From contig CACKOO010000005.1 in the NCBI GenBank assembly GCA_902601765.1, positions 1 to 58,746 of the forward strand: a stretch of 58,746 nucleotides of DNA, written 5' to 3'. Origin of the DNA: Hydrogenophilales bacterium (GTDB lineage: Bacteria > Pseudomonadota > Gammaproteobacteria > Burkholderiales > Eutrophovitaceae). Of the stretch, positions 18,094 to 27,317 are shown piece after piece. The position numbers and the translations under genes are program-made. The notes under the pieces are model-generated. The model had not been told where the DNA came from, made no database searches, and saw nothing but the letters and a program-made list of their open reading frames with translations. Position 1 is the stretch's first letter, and every line of letters begins with the position of its first letter.

Positions 18094-18468
18094 TTAATAG
18101 TCTCGATAACCACGTTCGTATGCTTCCTTCGCTAATTGTCGTTCTACCTCAATTCTACGTTTTTGGCGACCCCTCTCATAAGCTTTTGCAAGACGGGGGT
18201 TATGACAATACGGATTATCGTAACAGTCAATTGCATGACGATGATTGTCTATTCCCGAGGGGGAACGTCTTTCCGGATTGCGATAAATAGCTCTTTGTGA
18301 ATTTTTAGGTATATTCTTACTTCTAGCGACGTGGTTATGTAACACTACCACACTTACACCCGCGGCTATTCCTTTTAGTACGTCCCGCTCTCTCTGACCC
18401 CAGGCAAAAACATTCATCGAAAAAATAACCGTTAACAATGTGGCAAAAACCAGGACTATCGTTTTCAT
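18094..18468 (-). CDS. Small secreted basic protein, unknown function
   Basis: A 124-residue protein with a clear signal peptide (KTIVLVFATLLTVIFSMNVFA) and mature start WGQRERDVLKGIAAGVSVVVLHNHV, which contains a short glycine-rich hydrophobic stretch. The rest is strongly basic and rich in Arg, with a Cys pair (CYDNPYC) and a tail of KRRIEVERQLAKEAYERGYRDY that may be helical. The WG-x-RERD-x-LKG start recurs in small exported proteins of gammaproteobacteria, as I recall, but no function is known to me. It is monocistronic. Confidence 0.6.
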   Translation of the reverse strand: MKTIVLVFATLLTVIFSMNVFAWGQRERDVLKGIAAGVSVVVLHNHVARSKNIPKNSQRAIYRNPERRSPSGIDNHRHAIDCYDNPYCHNPRLAKAYERGRQKRRIEVERQLAKEAYERGYRDY

Positions 18469-18859
18469 ATTTTCTCCATTTTTTATTTAATAATATATAT
18501 AAATTTAACTAATCAACTAATAAAATACCAACAAAAAAATACTTAAATTCACCACAGTGAATTTCCCGCTACGGATTTCCAAATAACCTATAACTCACTA
18601 ATGATTTTACTGATGAACAGTTTATTGAAGCTATAAGGTTTTTTAAAATATAATCATCTGATTGATGAAATTAATTTACCCTTACTTCTTTGACGTTTTG
18701 TAATTTAACCTTGTTTTAAGGATTAGTATCCCTGAATAAACATACCCAGTACAAGAAAACAATGGTTGTTACAATAAAAAACGGGGGTTTAGCGCCGTAT
18801 TATCAGATAATTAGCCAGCGTTAATTAAGAAAGTCGAGAAATTTAATTTAACACTTGAG
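18469..18859. other. Intergenic region, no gene recognised
   Basis: About 390 AT-rich bases between two small secreted-protein genes on the same strand. I looked for a decayed adhesin-E copy like that at 68-480 and found none. Confidence 0.4.
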
Positions 18860-19252
18860 TTAATGTCTATTATTTTTGCAAACGATGTTTGCGAGCAATT
18901 CAAATACTGAATTTGGGTATATGACTTTATCGCTCACTGCTACGGAATAGTAAACCTTCTCGTTCTCCCAATTTTCATCAAGGTAGTTCGTCCTTGATAT
19001 GACTTCAAACGAATAGTCTTCACAATTAATTTTCAATCGAAGTTTATTGCTTTTTACTCCCCTTTCTTTGGCTTCCCCATACCTAGTTCTCGTCCAGACC
19101 CAAACACTTTCATTACTCTTTTTTATATCTTGATTCTCATACCAATATTGATCGTTCCTTGTATTTTTACCGTAAAAAATCCAGTCAGCATGGGTGGAGT
19201 TAGGTATTAATTGCAAAAAAAAGTAGAGAAAAGATAACAGCAAAGTGCGCAT
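18860..19252 (-). CDS. Small secreted protein, distant surface-adhesin-E relative
   Basis: A 130-residue protein with signal peptide (RTLLLSFLYFFLQLIPNSTHA) and mature start DWIFYGKNTRNDQYWYENQDIKK. The layout of an aromatic start, basic middle (WTRTRYG), one cysteine in KINCEDYSF and another near the end (ANIVCKNN) matches the surface-adhesin-E type encoded at 488-865, though sequence identity is low. It is likely periplasmic with one disulfide. Function is unknown. Confidence 0.6.
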   Translation of the reverse strand: MRTLLLSFLYFFLQLIPNSTHADWIFYGKNTRNDQYWYENQDIKKSNESVWVWTRTRYGEAKERGVKSNKLRLKINCEDYSFEVISRTNYLDENWENEKVYYSVAVSDKVIYPNSVFELLANIVCKNNRH

Positions 19253-19961
19253 AATAATCCTTTATAAATTAATTATGATTGTCACACACAATAGTACTTA
19301 CTTTTGTAGAATACGTAAAAAAACATCAAAATTATTTGGTATTCTTGTGTGTATTGGTTATTTTAAATTGAGTAATAAGAATATTCGGTTACCCACCTAC
19401 TAGAGAAAAATTACTTGATAAAAGTATATGATTTTTTGGGGAGATCGGAAATCTTGAAAAAGATTCCTAGAAAATTAAATCTAGAGCGAAAGAGAAGATG
19501 CTTGTTTTTGATGAGATTAGACTGATTCTACGATTTATTTTCCCAACAAATTGAGTTAAATATATTAGATTAAAAGGGCTTCCGGAGGAGTAGTCAAACA
19601 CGCAACTAGTAAAAGCATAACGTAAATTTCGTGGAGAATTAGTAGAGATTCGATCTGAAATTAGGTGAACTGCAGAAATTTCTCGAGATCGCACATAAGT
19701 GTTATTCAATTTTTCAGGAAAACCATTGCGGGATAAATAAATTAGTTAAGTAATGATATTGAAATTCACCGAAATCGAAAAGAAAGAATTTCAACTCCAT
19801 TTAATGTATAGAAATTAACGGAAATATAGAATAAACTAATTAATGACTTATCGTTTGATAAATCAAAGAAACTATATGTAGTATATTTTTATGATATAAA
19901 TTCCAAAAACATGAAAAAAGTTAGAATTCATATTTCGAATACTTGATTCTGATATCAAAAA
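19253..19961. other. Intergenic region, no gene recognised
   Basis: About 700 AT-rich bases between divergent genes. An 80-codon minus-strand frame (19467-19709) has no protein-like pattern, no ribosome site and no family match, so it was left out. Short plus-strand frames also lack support. Confidence 0.4.
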
Positions 19962-20576
19962 ATGAAAAAAAACGTCGCGATTTATGTATACAATGAGGTT
20001 GAAATTTTAGATTTCGCGGGTCCGTTTGAGGTTTTTTCTATTGCTAATGAATTGAGGAATAAACAACTATATGATTTATTTTTAATATCTGAAAATCAAT
20101 CTAAATTAGTCGCAAGAAATAATTTAAAATTTGAATCGGATTATTATTTTGATAACCATCCAAATCTAGACTATCTGATAATTCCAGGTGGTCCGGGATC
20201 GAGAGTTCAAGAAAAGAACGCAAAATTACTTAGATGGTTAGAAAAAAGTTTTTTTAACATTGAACATTTATTGACAATTTGCACAGGTTCACGAATATTA
20301 GCGAATACAAATATTTTGACAAATGAAGAAATTACCACACATTGGAATTCCATAAAAGACTTGGAGAAAAAAGAAAAACTAAATGTAGTAAGAAACGTTC
20401 GGTATACGGATAATGGAAAAATTTTAACATCTGCTGGGGTTTCATCAGGAATTGATTTGTGTCTCTATTTTTTATGTAAAAAATACGGTAAAAAGTTATA
20501 CGATGAAGTAAAAAGATATATAGAATGGGAGTCACCTCATGGAATCACATTCTCGAATGAAAAAATACCGGGTTAA
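19962..20576 (+). CDS. DJ-1/PfpI family protein, isonitrile-hydratase-like
   Basis: A 204-residue single-domain protein of the DJ-1/PfpI superfamily. It has VAIYVYNEVEILDFAGPFEVFSIA at the start, IIPGGPGSR, the nucleophile elbow TICTGSRILA with the reactive Cys, and THWNSI followed by DNGKILTSAGVSSGIDLCLY. This pattern is shared by isonitrile hydratases and by the sensor half of GlxA/FtrA-type AraC regulators. No helix-turn-helix follows, so it is an enzyme or stand-alone sensor. The substrate is unknown. It stands alone in the region. Confidence 0.8.
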   Translation: MKKNVAIYVYNEVEILDFAGPFEVFSIANELRNKQLYDLFLISENQSKLVARNNLKFESDYYFDNHPNLDYLIIPGGPGSRVQEKNAKLLRWLEKSFFNIEHLLTICTGSRILANTNILTNEEITTHWNSIKDLEKKEKLNVVRNVRYTDNGKILTSAGVSSGIDLCLYFLCKKYGKKLYDEVKRYIEWESPHGITFSNEKIPG

Positions 20577-20844
20577 AAAAAATATACAATTCGCAAACAG
20601 TGTTGCTAATGCATATTACTATTTCAGTTTCCAAGAAAGCTACTAAGAGTGCTAAAGTATTGTCTGGTTTGTACGAATTGAAATCTTGGAAATTCTAATA
20701 AAATGATTTCAATAACTATTTCATCTAAATTCAATTTGTGATTCCGAAATAAAATTACTCACAGAGACTCGAATAAGCTTACAACTTGTTGTGGTGAAAT
20801 GTTTTGTTTTTGATATTTCCGAGCCAATAGTACTCGATAACTTT

Positions 20845-21771
20845 TTAGCGGACTCCCATTTGTGTTTCTTTATTTCTAACCAGTGCAGTAAGGGCAGTAT
20901 TATATGGGACCGGTTCATTAATTGCTTTCCCCGCGATTGTTATGGCTCCATTGATTGCGTCTATCTCAGACAGTTTACCCGCAATATGATCAAGTGACAT
21001 AGATGGGTGTGCGTTAGGAATTTTATATCCAAAATTTTTAACGTACGATTCAAGGTCATCAAATCTTAATTTTATACCCTTAGCTATTGCGATATTGTAG
21101 GCTTCGAGCGCGCAATTCGAGGCACAAACCCAGGCATTTTTATCGTCCATTACCTGTCCTATAGTTAAGCCTGTTAATGCGCAGGTTGCAGAAAAACATA
21201 CGTTACAAATCAATTTTTCCCATATCAGTTGATCGATATCATCGAAGCATTCCACATTGAATCCACTAGATTTCCATATTGACGCAATTTCTTTCAAGCG
21301 ACCAGTTATAGAACCAGAGAGTTCTCCTAGTCTAACTAACTCCCAGCCATTGTGGTGGGCGAAACCAGGTTCTCTAATTGATGCGCCAAATCCGCCAACA
21401 ACCCCCACTATCACTTTTTCGGCTCCCAGTATTTTTGCCACTACATTTGGGCTCCCCAAACCGTTTTGAATTGGCAGTACTATGGTTTTTTCACCAATGA
21501 TAGATTTAGAATCCAGTGCAGCTTTTTCTACATGTGTAGACTTAGTAGAGATAATTACAAGATCACATATTCCAACTTCTTCCGGATCGGTTGTTGCTCG
21601 AATTTGGACTAATTTTGATCCAGAGGCACCCTCCAGGCGCAACCCAGAATTTTTAATAGCCGCAATATGCTCTGCCCATAAATCAATTGCCCAAACTTCA
21701 TGGGTAGAGTCACCTAATAATCCCGCGTAAACACACCCCATTGCACCACAACCAACGACAGCAATTTTCAT
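20845..21771 (-). CDS. 2-dehydropantoate 2-reductase (PanE/ApbA) family
   Basis: A 308-residue NAD(P)H-dependent reductase of the PanE family. It has the Rossmann motif AVVGCGAMGCVYAGLL at the N-terminus, PIQNGLG, and the catalytic Lys segment LIWEKLICNVCFSATCALTG, plus the C-terminal PSMSLDHIAG substrate region. PanE reduces ketopantoate to pantoate for coenzyme A, but many family members reduce other 2-oxo acids. It lies 17 bases downstream of the glutathione-transferase gene, an unusual pairing for a CoA enzyme, so a different 2-oxo acid is possible. Confidence 0.82.
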   Translation of the reverse strand: MKIAVVGCGAMGCVYAGLLGDSTHEVWAIDLWAEHIAAIKNSGLRLEGASGSKLVQIRATTDPEEVGICDLVIISTKSTHVEKAALDSKSIIGEKTIVLPIQNGLGSPNVVAKILGAEKVIVGVVGGFGASIREPGFAHHNGWELVRLGELSGSITGRLKEIASIWKSSGFNVECFDDIDQLIWEKLICNVCFSATCALTGLTIGQVMDDKNAWVCASNCALEAYNIAIAKGIKLRFDDLESYVKNFGYKIPNAHPSMSLDHIAGKLSEIDAINGAITIAGKAINEPVPYNTALTALVRNKETQMGVR

Positions 21772-21788
21772 TACATTCCTATTTGTGA

Positions 21789-22658
21789 TTACCTTAAAAA
21801 TTTATCTTGTGTTTTTAGATCAAAATCAGTGGCGTTATGCCTTTCATGAAGTTGCATTGCTGGATTTCCGAATGTCCTATTGACCATCCGACCTCTTTTG
21901 ACGGCCGGGCGTTGGTCAATAAGCTTTGCCCACCCGACCACATAATCGTATGAGGTTACGTCAAGAAATTGGTCTGCATTATACAGTCTCCCTAATACCA
22001 ATTGACCGTACCAAGCCCATACTCCAATATCTGCGATAGAATAATTGTCGCCGCATAAGTATTCCGTTTTTTCCAATCGTCTATTTAGGACATCTAACTG
22101 ACGTTTTACCTCCATTGCATATCTATTAATTGGATATTCTAATTTTTCCGGAGCATAACTATAGAAATGACCAAATCCCCCCCCTAAAAATGGAGCACTA
22201 CCCATGTGCCAGAATAGCCAAGATAAACACTCAGCGCGCTCCGGGTGGGTTTGGGGTAGAAATTCATTGAATTTTTCGGCAAGATAAAAAACTATCGCTC
22301 CCGATTCAAATATGCGAGATGGTGTGTCAACCGAATAATCTACCAATGCCGGTATTTTTGAATTTGGATTTATATTAACGAATCCGCTACTAAATTGATC
22401 GCCTTCATTAATTTTGATTAGCCAAGCATCATATTCGGATGCCTTATGTCCTTTTGTAAGCAGTTCTTCCAGCATTACAGTTACTTTGACTCCATTTGGA
22501 GTACCCAAAGAGTATAATTGTAGCGGGTGATTTCCTACCGGAAGGGGTTTATCATGGGTAGCCCCAGCAATCGGCCGGTTAATTTTTGCGAATTTCCCAC
22601 CATTCGCCGCCTCCCATTTCCACACATTGGGAGGAGTATAAGATTTTGTATCTGACAT
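21789..22658 (-). CDS. yghU: Glutathione S-transferase, YghU type
   Basis: A 289-residue protein that follows E. coli YghU (288) along its whole length, with FAKINRPIAGATHDKPLPVG, HPLQLYSLGTPNGVKVTVMLEE, INPNSKIPAL, FESGAIVFYLAEKF, PFLGGGFGHFY and the end LHERHNATDF. YghU-type enzymes (nu class) bind two glutathione molecules and act as disulfide-bond reductases or peroxidases. It is the first gene of a two-gene unit with the PanE-like gene. Confidence 0.92.
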   Translation of the reverse strand: MSDTKSYTPPNVWKWEAANGGKFAKINRPIAGATHDKPLPVGNHPLQLYSLGTPNGVKVTVMLEELLTKGHKASEYDAWLIKINEGDQFSSGFVNINPNSKIPALVDYSVDTPSRIFESGAIVFYLAEKFNEFLPQTHPERAECLSWLFWHMGSAPFLGGGFGHFYSYAPEKLEYPINRYAMEVKRQLDVLNRRLEKTEYLCGDNYSIADIGVWAWYGQLVLGRLYNADQFLDVTSYDYVVGWAKLIDQRPAVKRGRMVNRTFGNPAMQLHERHNATDFDLKTQDKFLR

Positions 22659-22978
22659 TCTAGCAATCCCTTTCTATCTTTAGTTAACCTTGGACTTGTA
22701 TATTAATAGATAAAGAGCAAATCAAGAAATTACAACATGGTAGTCTGGTGGACATTAATTTCTGTCAATCAATTACCTATTGATTTGGAAATAATAATTT
22801 TAACCTTATTAAGTACGCGTGTAATTCCAATCAGCTTTATGATGATTTAGCTAATTGCATATTAGAAAATAATACAAAATTTTATGCGTGTAATAGACTT
22901 GTTCTTGTAAGAAGATAAACTTTGCTTTAGATTGTAATGACTGGGTCATAGTTATTTAATATCCATATGGGAGGTAAG
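22659..22978. other. Divergent intergenic region
   Basis: About 320 AT-rich bases between the YghU and second PhyH genes, which are divergent, so it should hold both promoters. The GGGAGGT at 22969-22975 is a strong ribosome site for the PhyH gene. No operator or small gene is evident. Confidence 0.4.
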
Positions 22979-23902
22979 ATGAATCTAACAAATGATCTTC
23001 AAATTTTCAGTGCTGATGTTTCACCAGCTACACTAGCGACGTCGATTGCTAAGCATGGTTATGCAGTTGTGCAGGATCTTCTTAACAAAAAAAAAATTGA
23101 GATACTCAAGAATCAGTTGGCTCCGCATCTTGATTCAGTCGATTTGGGTGATCCCGATCCGTTTTTTGGACACAAAACAAAACGGTTTGGTGCTCTGTTA
23201 AGCCGATGTCCTTTGACTCGCGAGATGCTTATCGATAGATTAGTACTGGGCACAGCTGATTTAGTACTTGGTCCCCATTGTGTGAACTACCAGGTTAATT
23301 ATACCGGTGTTATGTATCTGTCGCCTGGCGAGATAGCCCAAAGTATTCATCGTGATACCGGATTTTATCCGATTCAAAATCCAGCGCCTCCACTGACTTT
23401 GGCTACAATGTGGGCAAGCACTGATTTCACACGGGAAAATGGAGCAACCCGAATTATTCCCGGTAGTCACCTTTGGAGTGATCGTCGCGAGCCATCTGCC
23501 GATGAAATTATTCAAGTGGAAATGTGTGCCGGATCAGTTTTATTTTACACGGGTAGTTTATTACATGGAGGGGGGGCTAACCGATCAGGCACTGCCAGAT
23601 GTGGTGTAGCACTCCATTATTCACTGGGTTGGTTGCGACAGGAAGAGAATCAGTACTTAGCCGTTCCAGTTGAAGAGGTACGTACATATTCAAAAGAGAT
23701 ACAACGTCTTATGGGTTATGATCTGGCCACTGTTAATTTGGGATTTGCCGATCATAAACATCCTAATGATATTTTAAATAAGACGGATAGTGATTCCCAC
23801 GGAGTACTTGGTACCAAGGAGATGATGGAGGCTGATAATGCCGTTCAACGCTTTAAAGTGACAAGCACATCTGCTGTCGGGAGAGCCCGAATTAAAGTGT
23901 AA
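22979..23902 (+). CDS. PhyH-family Fe(II)/2-oxoglutarate dioxygenase
   Basis: A 307-residue phytanoyl-CoA-dioxygenase-family enzyme. The iron-binding residues are His124 and Asp126 in QSIHRDTGFYP and His196 in GSLLHGGGANRSG, with Arg207 likely contacting 2-oxoglutarate. The start is taken as the ATG at 22979, because the strong ribosome site GGGAGGT overlaps the first in-frame ATG at 22967 and is correctly spaced only for the second. It appears single-gene. It differs clearly from the other two PhyH proteins of the window, and the substrate is unknown. Confidence 0.82.
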   Translation: MNLTNDLQIFSADVSPATLATSIAKHGYAVVQDLLNKKKIEILKNQLAPHLDSVDLGDPDPFFGHKTKRFGALLSRCPLTREMLIDRLVLGTADLVLGPHCVNYQVNYTGVMYLSPGEIAQSIHRDTGFYPIQNPAPPLTLATMWASTDFTRENGATRIIPGSHLWSDRREPSADEIIQVEMCAGSVLFYTGSLLHGGGANRSGTARCGVALHYSLGWLRQEENQYLAVPVEEVRTYSKEIQRLMGYDLATVNLGFADHKHPNDILNKTDSDSHGVLGTKEMMEADNAVQRFKVTSTSAVGRARIKV

Positions 23903-24009
23903 AAGATTGGTAAATCTATCTAAATTTAATCATCAAGATCTCATAATTAAAGGAACTATTCCCCGAAAAAATTTCCGAAAAAACAGATTCTGGCTTTATT
24001 TAAACTGAA

Positions 24010-24495
24010 TCAGATCAATTGCGTATTCGAAGAATATTTTTTATCTTGGTCGCATGTGTTACATATACAATTTATTTCAAATTGTGGAGAAATCATACGG
24101 AATTCCGTTCTTTCAATGCTTTTGTGTAGTTCGCCAATCACGAGGTTATTAATACTTACTTCTTCTACTTTGCTACATTTCAAGCAAATGAGAAATTGTG
24201 ACGTTTTGTAGTGTCTATGATCGCAAGAAATATGAGAGCAAGCGACATATTTATTTGCTGTATGTAATTTGTGAACTAAAAGATTATCTTCGAGAAATTC
24301 TAATATTCGGTATACCGACATTGGCGGCATGTCACCCTCAGCTTCCTGCTTGAAAGCATCTGCAATGTTATATGCTGATAAAGCGTTTTTATGGCGCAGT
24401 AAGCATTCTAGAACCCGTTTGCGCTTTGAGGTTAAACGAGTTCCTCTTTCAATACAAAGACGCTCAGCGCGCTCTAATATTTGCTGGATTTTCAT
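24010..24495 (-). CDS. zur: Zinc uptake regulator Zur (Fur family)
   Basis: A 161-residue Fur-family repressor. The winged-helix part (residues about 15-80) includes RLTSKRKRVLECLLRHKNALSAY and MSVYRILEFLEDNLLVHKL. The dimerisation part has the structural zinc ligands Cys104-x2-Cys107 and Cys145-x2-Cys148 and the His/Cys-rich CSHISCDHRHYK stretch. The end pattern and its place as last gene after a His-rich zinc protein and an ABC transporter favour Zur over Fur. Zinc-bound Zur should repress uptake genes, probably including its own unit through the site at 27263-27275. Confidence 0.88.
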   Translation of the reverse strand: MKIQQILERAERLCIERGTRLTSKRKRVLECLLRHKNALSAYNIADAFKQEAEGDMPPMSVYRILEFLEDNLLVHKLHTANKYVACSHISCDHRHYKTSQFLICLKCSKVEEVSINNLVIGELHKSIERTEFRMISPQFEINCICNTCDQDKKYSSNTQLI

Positions 24496-24502
24496 ACAAA
24501 AG

Positions 24503-25240
24503 CTACCTAAAAATTACAGTCCTTGAGTCTGAAGAGAGCTCGAGGCTGCCTTGTTTGTTACCTTTAATCCAATCGGTCTTAAGCTTTTCTATTGCAGGAA
24601 AATGGTTGAATAGAATCATTGAAATTGATATCAATTTCGATCCGTCGTCGCATGAAAACTTGTAATTCGCCTCAATATCACTATGGATTTCCTCACCATT
24701 TTTATGTCCGACATCTTCTCCTTCGCCATGATGGTCGGAATGTTCATCATGGTGATCATCATGTTCGTCATGATGCTCTTCCAAAACTGCCGATATATCA
24801 ACTGATGTTCGAATTACTATACAGTTTGTTCCATTAAAAAGGAACATTTTGTTTGGTGTTTTAAGAACTGATTCTGCTGCTTCTACAGTTTTTATTTGAT
24901 CATCGTTGGATGCTTTATGCTCAAAGCCAACAATATTAGCTGAAGGAGAATCTAAATTTATTTCTAGTTTATTTCCCTCAATAGCAACTGTCATTTCTGC
25001 ATATCCGTGAAGATGAGCTTTTTGAGACCCATGTTCGTCATGATGGTCGGAATGTTCATCATGGTGATCGTCATGTTCATCATGGTGATCGTCATGTTCG
25101 TCGTGGTGATCGTCATGATCGTCGTGATGTTCGTCGTGATGTTCGTGGCTTGCGGCCTGGATAGCAGGGTCCCAAGGCAAAATTACTATTAAACTAAATG
25201 TTAACAAAGTAAAAAAAGTTTTAAGACTATTAGCTTTCAT
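24503..25240 (-). CDS. zrgA: His-rich periplasmic zinc-binding protein, ZrgA/DUF2796 family
   Basis: A secreted protein (signal peptide about residues 1-31 from the ATG at 25240) whose mature start is a long run of HDEHDDHHDEH-type repeats, followed by the DUF2796 signature KAHLHGYAEMTVAIEGNKLEINLDSPSANIVGFEHKA. A second His/Asp block (EHHDEHDDHHDEHSDHH) lies in the middle, and the C-terminal part has FSCDDGSKL. This is the ZrgA type, a zinc-binding accessory of ABC zinc uptake described in Vibrio. ATG 25240 is preferred over a TTG nine codons earlier because AAGGA lies before it. It is followed by zur after 7 bases. Confidence 0.88.
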   Translation of the reverse strand: MKANSLKTFFTLLTFSLIVILPWDPAIQAASHEHHDEHHDDHDDHHDEHDDHHDEHDDHHDEHSDHHDEHGSQKAHLHGYAEMTVAIEGNKLEINLDSPSANIVGFEHKASNDDQIKTVEAAESVLKTPNKMFLFNGTNCIVIRTSVDISAVLEEHHDEHDDHHDEHSDHHGEGEDVGHKNGEEIHSDIEANYKFSCDDGSKLISISMILFNHFPAIEKLKTDWIKGNKQGSLELSSDSRTVIFR

Positions 25241-25275
25241 GGATATATTCCTTAAATTATGGCGCAAGACCCCAG

Positions 25276-26508
25276 CTATCTTGCTATTTTATACGCATTA
25301 AATGATGGAATTACCGCAGCGAAAATAGTCGCGATAAGGACCAAGGATAAAAACACTAAACTGCTGTTTGAAATAATATTTGCACTGATATGCAGACCGA
25401 AATGATATGTCAATAGCTCCCTAACGCTGGCTAAACAACAAAACAAGATTGATCCCCCTAAAATTATACTCAAGATACTAATCACTAAAGCCTCAAGTTG
25501 AATTAACATGAAAATAAAAAAAGGTGGGGCACCAATAACTCTTAGTAGTTGGATTTCTCTGTCTCGTTCCCGGATTGATGATAAAAGCATCGCACTTAAC
25601 CCTAACAGGGCCGCAAGTAGCACAAGTACCGAAACTAACCGAAGGGTATTCTCTAAAACCGCCATCATTTGCCAGAGTTGCGAAAGCGCGACACCCGGTA
25701 AAATTGCAAGTAGTGGTTCTTTTGTGTACTGATTAATGCTTCTTTGTACGCGAAATGTGGCAATTCGGGAGTTTAAACCAACCATAAAAGCTGTAATACT
25801 TTTAGGCTTCAACTCGATTTGTTTAAGCTGATCGTTAGTAATGTTAAGACCTTTGATTTTGACTCCTTGCTCCCAGTCGATATGAATTGCTTCAATACCT
25901 TCTAAGCTGACGTGTAGCGACTGGTCAACTGGCGTTCCAGTAGGTTCTAAAATGCCAACCACTGTGAAAGGCCTATCATCATGGAGGCTAAAACTGGTTC
26001 TAGCGATACCATGGGCTAGTACGATTTCGTCCCCTAGTTTGTAATTAAGTTTATTCGCAACTTCAAATCCCAAAACAACATCGAAAATATCTTTGAAGGG
26101 TTTTCCATCCAAGAACCTAAGTGGTGTTTTGTTCCCATAACTAAAATGTTTAAAATAATTTTCTGTTGTTCCTATCACGCGGTAACCTTTATGAGAATCT
26201 CCCAAGGATATTGGGATAGCCCACTTTACATTTTTCCCTGAGCTAATTTCTTGGAAAGATGCCCAACTAATATTATTGGTAGGCGCCCCGACCCGAAATA
26301 CGGAATACAACAATAAATTAATTGTTCCGGTTCTCGCACCTACAATAAGGTCTACCCCGGAAACTGTGTTAGAAAAACTTTCTTTGGCCTCTTGGCGGAT
26401 GTGCTCTACTCCTAGTAAAACAAAAATGCTAACCGTCATCGCCATCAATGTCATTAAAACCGAACCCTTACGGCTCAATAAACTTTCTATAGCAAGTTTA
26501 AAAAACAT
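25276..26508 (-). CDS. ABC transporter permease, FtsX/LolC-like
   Basis: A 410-residue permease with one N-terminal membrane helix (about residues 14-36), a large periplasmic domain (to about 285), and three C-terminal helices in an FtsX domain (VLVLLAALLGLSAMLLSSIRERDREIQLLRVIGAPPFFIFMLIQ). This MacB/LolC topology usually drives mechanotransmission, export or lipoprotein handling rather than classical uptake. It overlaps the ATPase gene at one base. Sitting in a zinc operon, it resembles the transporter parts of the ZrgABCDE-type system. Confidence 0.85.
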   Translation of the reverse strand: MFFKLAIESLLSRKGSVLMTLMAMTVSIFVLLGVEHIRQEAKESFSNTVSGVDLIVGARTGTINLLLYSVFRVGAPTNNISWASFQEISSGKNVKWAIPISLGDSHKGYRVIGTTENYFKHFSYGNKTPLRFLDGKPFKDIFDVVLGFEVANKLNYKLGDEIVLAHGIARTSFSLHDDRPFTVVGILEPTGTPVDQSLHVSLEGIEAIHIDWEQGVKIKGLNITNDQLKQIELKPKSITAFMVGLNSRIATFRVQRSINQYTKEPLLAILPGVALSQLWQMMAVLENTLRLVSVLVLLAALLGLSAMLLSSIRERDREIQLLRVIGAPPFFIFMLIQLEALVISILSIILGGSILFCCLASVRELLTYHFGLHISANIISNSSLVFLSLVLIATIFAAVIPSFNAYKIAR

Positions 26509-27212
26509 TATTTTATTCCTGATGCTAGATTAATATCGCTTAAGGCTTGACTGCGATCAAAATTTTTTGAGAGCGCCAAATCATGGCTAACAAATATCAA
26601 AGTAGTTTTTTGTTTTTCAACCAAAGATTTTAGTAGGGTAATAAAGCTATCTCGATTATTTGCATCTAACGAGGAGGTGGGCTCGTCCGCTATGAGTAAT
26701 TTTGGTTTGTTAATAAATGCCCTCGCTATCGCGACCCGTTGCTGTTGTCCAATACTTAATTTTGCCGCAGGCTTTGACCAGTCTGACGAGGTTATATTTA
26801 AGATAGACAACAAATTTTTAATTTCATCATGCAACTGCCCTACTTTTTTTTGATCGCAAAAGTGCCTGGCCAATTGAATATTACTAATCGCATTTAGGTA
26901 GGGAATTAAATTGAACTGTTGAAAAACATAACCAATATGGTTAGCACGGAAATGGTCCCGCTGTCGGCCGCTCATTTTTTGTAACTGTTTGCCGAGAACA
27001 TTCACTGTGCCTTGGGAGGCAAATAAAATGCCACTCAGCAAATTTAAAAAGGTTGATTTTCCACCGCCCGATGGGCCGTGCAAAAATACTTGCTCTCCAG
27101 CTTCGATTGACCAATTTGGTATATTTAAGACCATTTTCTCTCTTACTCCAGGATATGAAAACTTGACATCTCGTAAAGACAAAGCTTTGATTGTTTTTTC
27201 GTTTTTAATCAC
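26508..27212 (-). CDS. ABC transporter ATP-binding protein, LolD-like
   Basis: A 234-residue ATPase with Walker A GPSGGGKST (residues 46-54), Q-loop VFQQFNLIPY, signature LSIGQQQRVAIARA, Walker B LLIADEPTSSLD and the H-loop FVSHD. The start codon is GTG at 27212. It partners the FtsX-type permease downstream and is the first gene of the four-gene minus-strand unit ATPase, permease, ZrgA-like protein, Zur. The likely Zur operator lies about 50 bases before the start. Confidence 0.9.
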   Translation of the reverse strand: MIKNEKTIKALSLRDVKFSYPGVREKMVLNIPNWSIEAGEQVFLHGPSGGGKSTFLNLLSGILFASQGTVNVLGKQLQKMSGRQRDHFRANHIGYVFQQFNLIPYLNAISNIQLARHFCDQKKVGQLHDEIKNLLSILNITSSDWSKPAAKLSIGQQQRVAIARAFINKPKLLIADEPTSSLDANNRDSFITLLKSLVEKQKTTLIFVSHDLALSKNFDRSQALSDINLASGIK

Positions 27213-27262
27213 TGTTTTGTAGAAGTAATTTTTTCGTATACTATGTTGGTTGAGCTAACAAC

Positions 27263-27275
27263 GATATGTTATATC
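27263..27275. promoter_or_regulatory. Candidate Zur operator
   Basis: The perfect inverted repeat GATAT-GTT-ATATC lies between the divergent ABC ATPase and DUF3299 genes. It resembles the core of the gammaproteobacterial Zur box as I know it (ATGTTATA with a mirrored half), so Zur could control both directions. The match is by eye, and no matrix was run. Confidence 0.5.
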
Positions 27276-27317
27276 AATTTTTACAACAGGTATACCCCCC
27301 AGGTCTGATTGAAACCG

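Noticed and set aside
19467..19709. 80-codon minus-strand frame
   Set aside because: No ribosome site, no family pattern, and it lies in AT-rich sequence where such frames occur by chance.
25020..25150. CRISPR-like array
   Set aside because: The regular repeats on the minus strand encode the His/Asp repeats of the ZrgA-like protein; there are no spacers.
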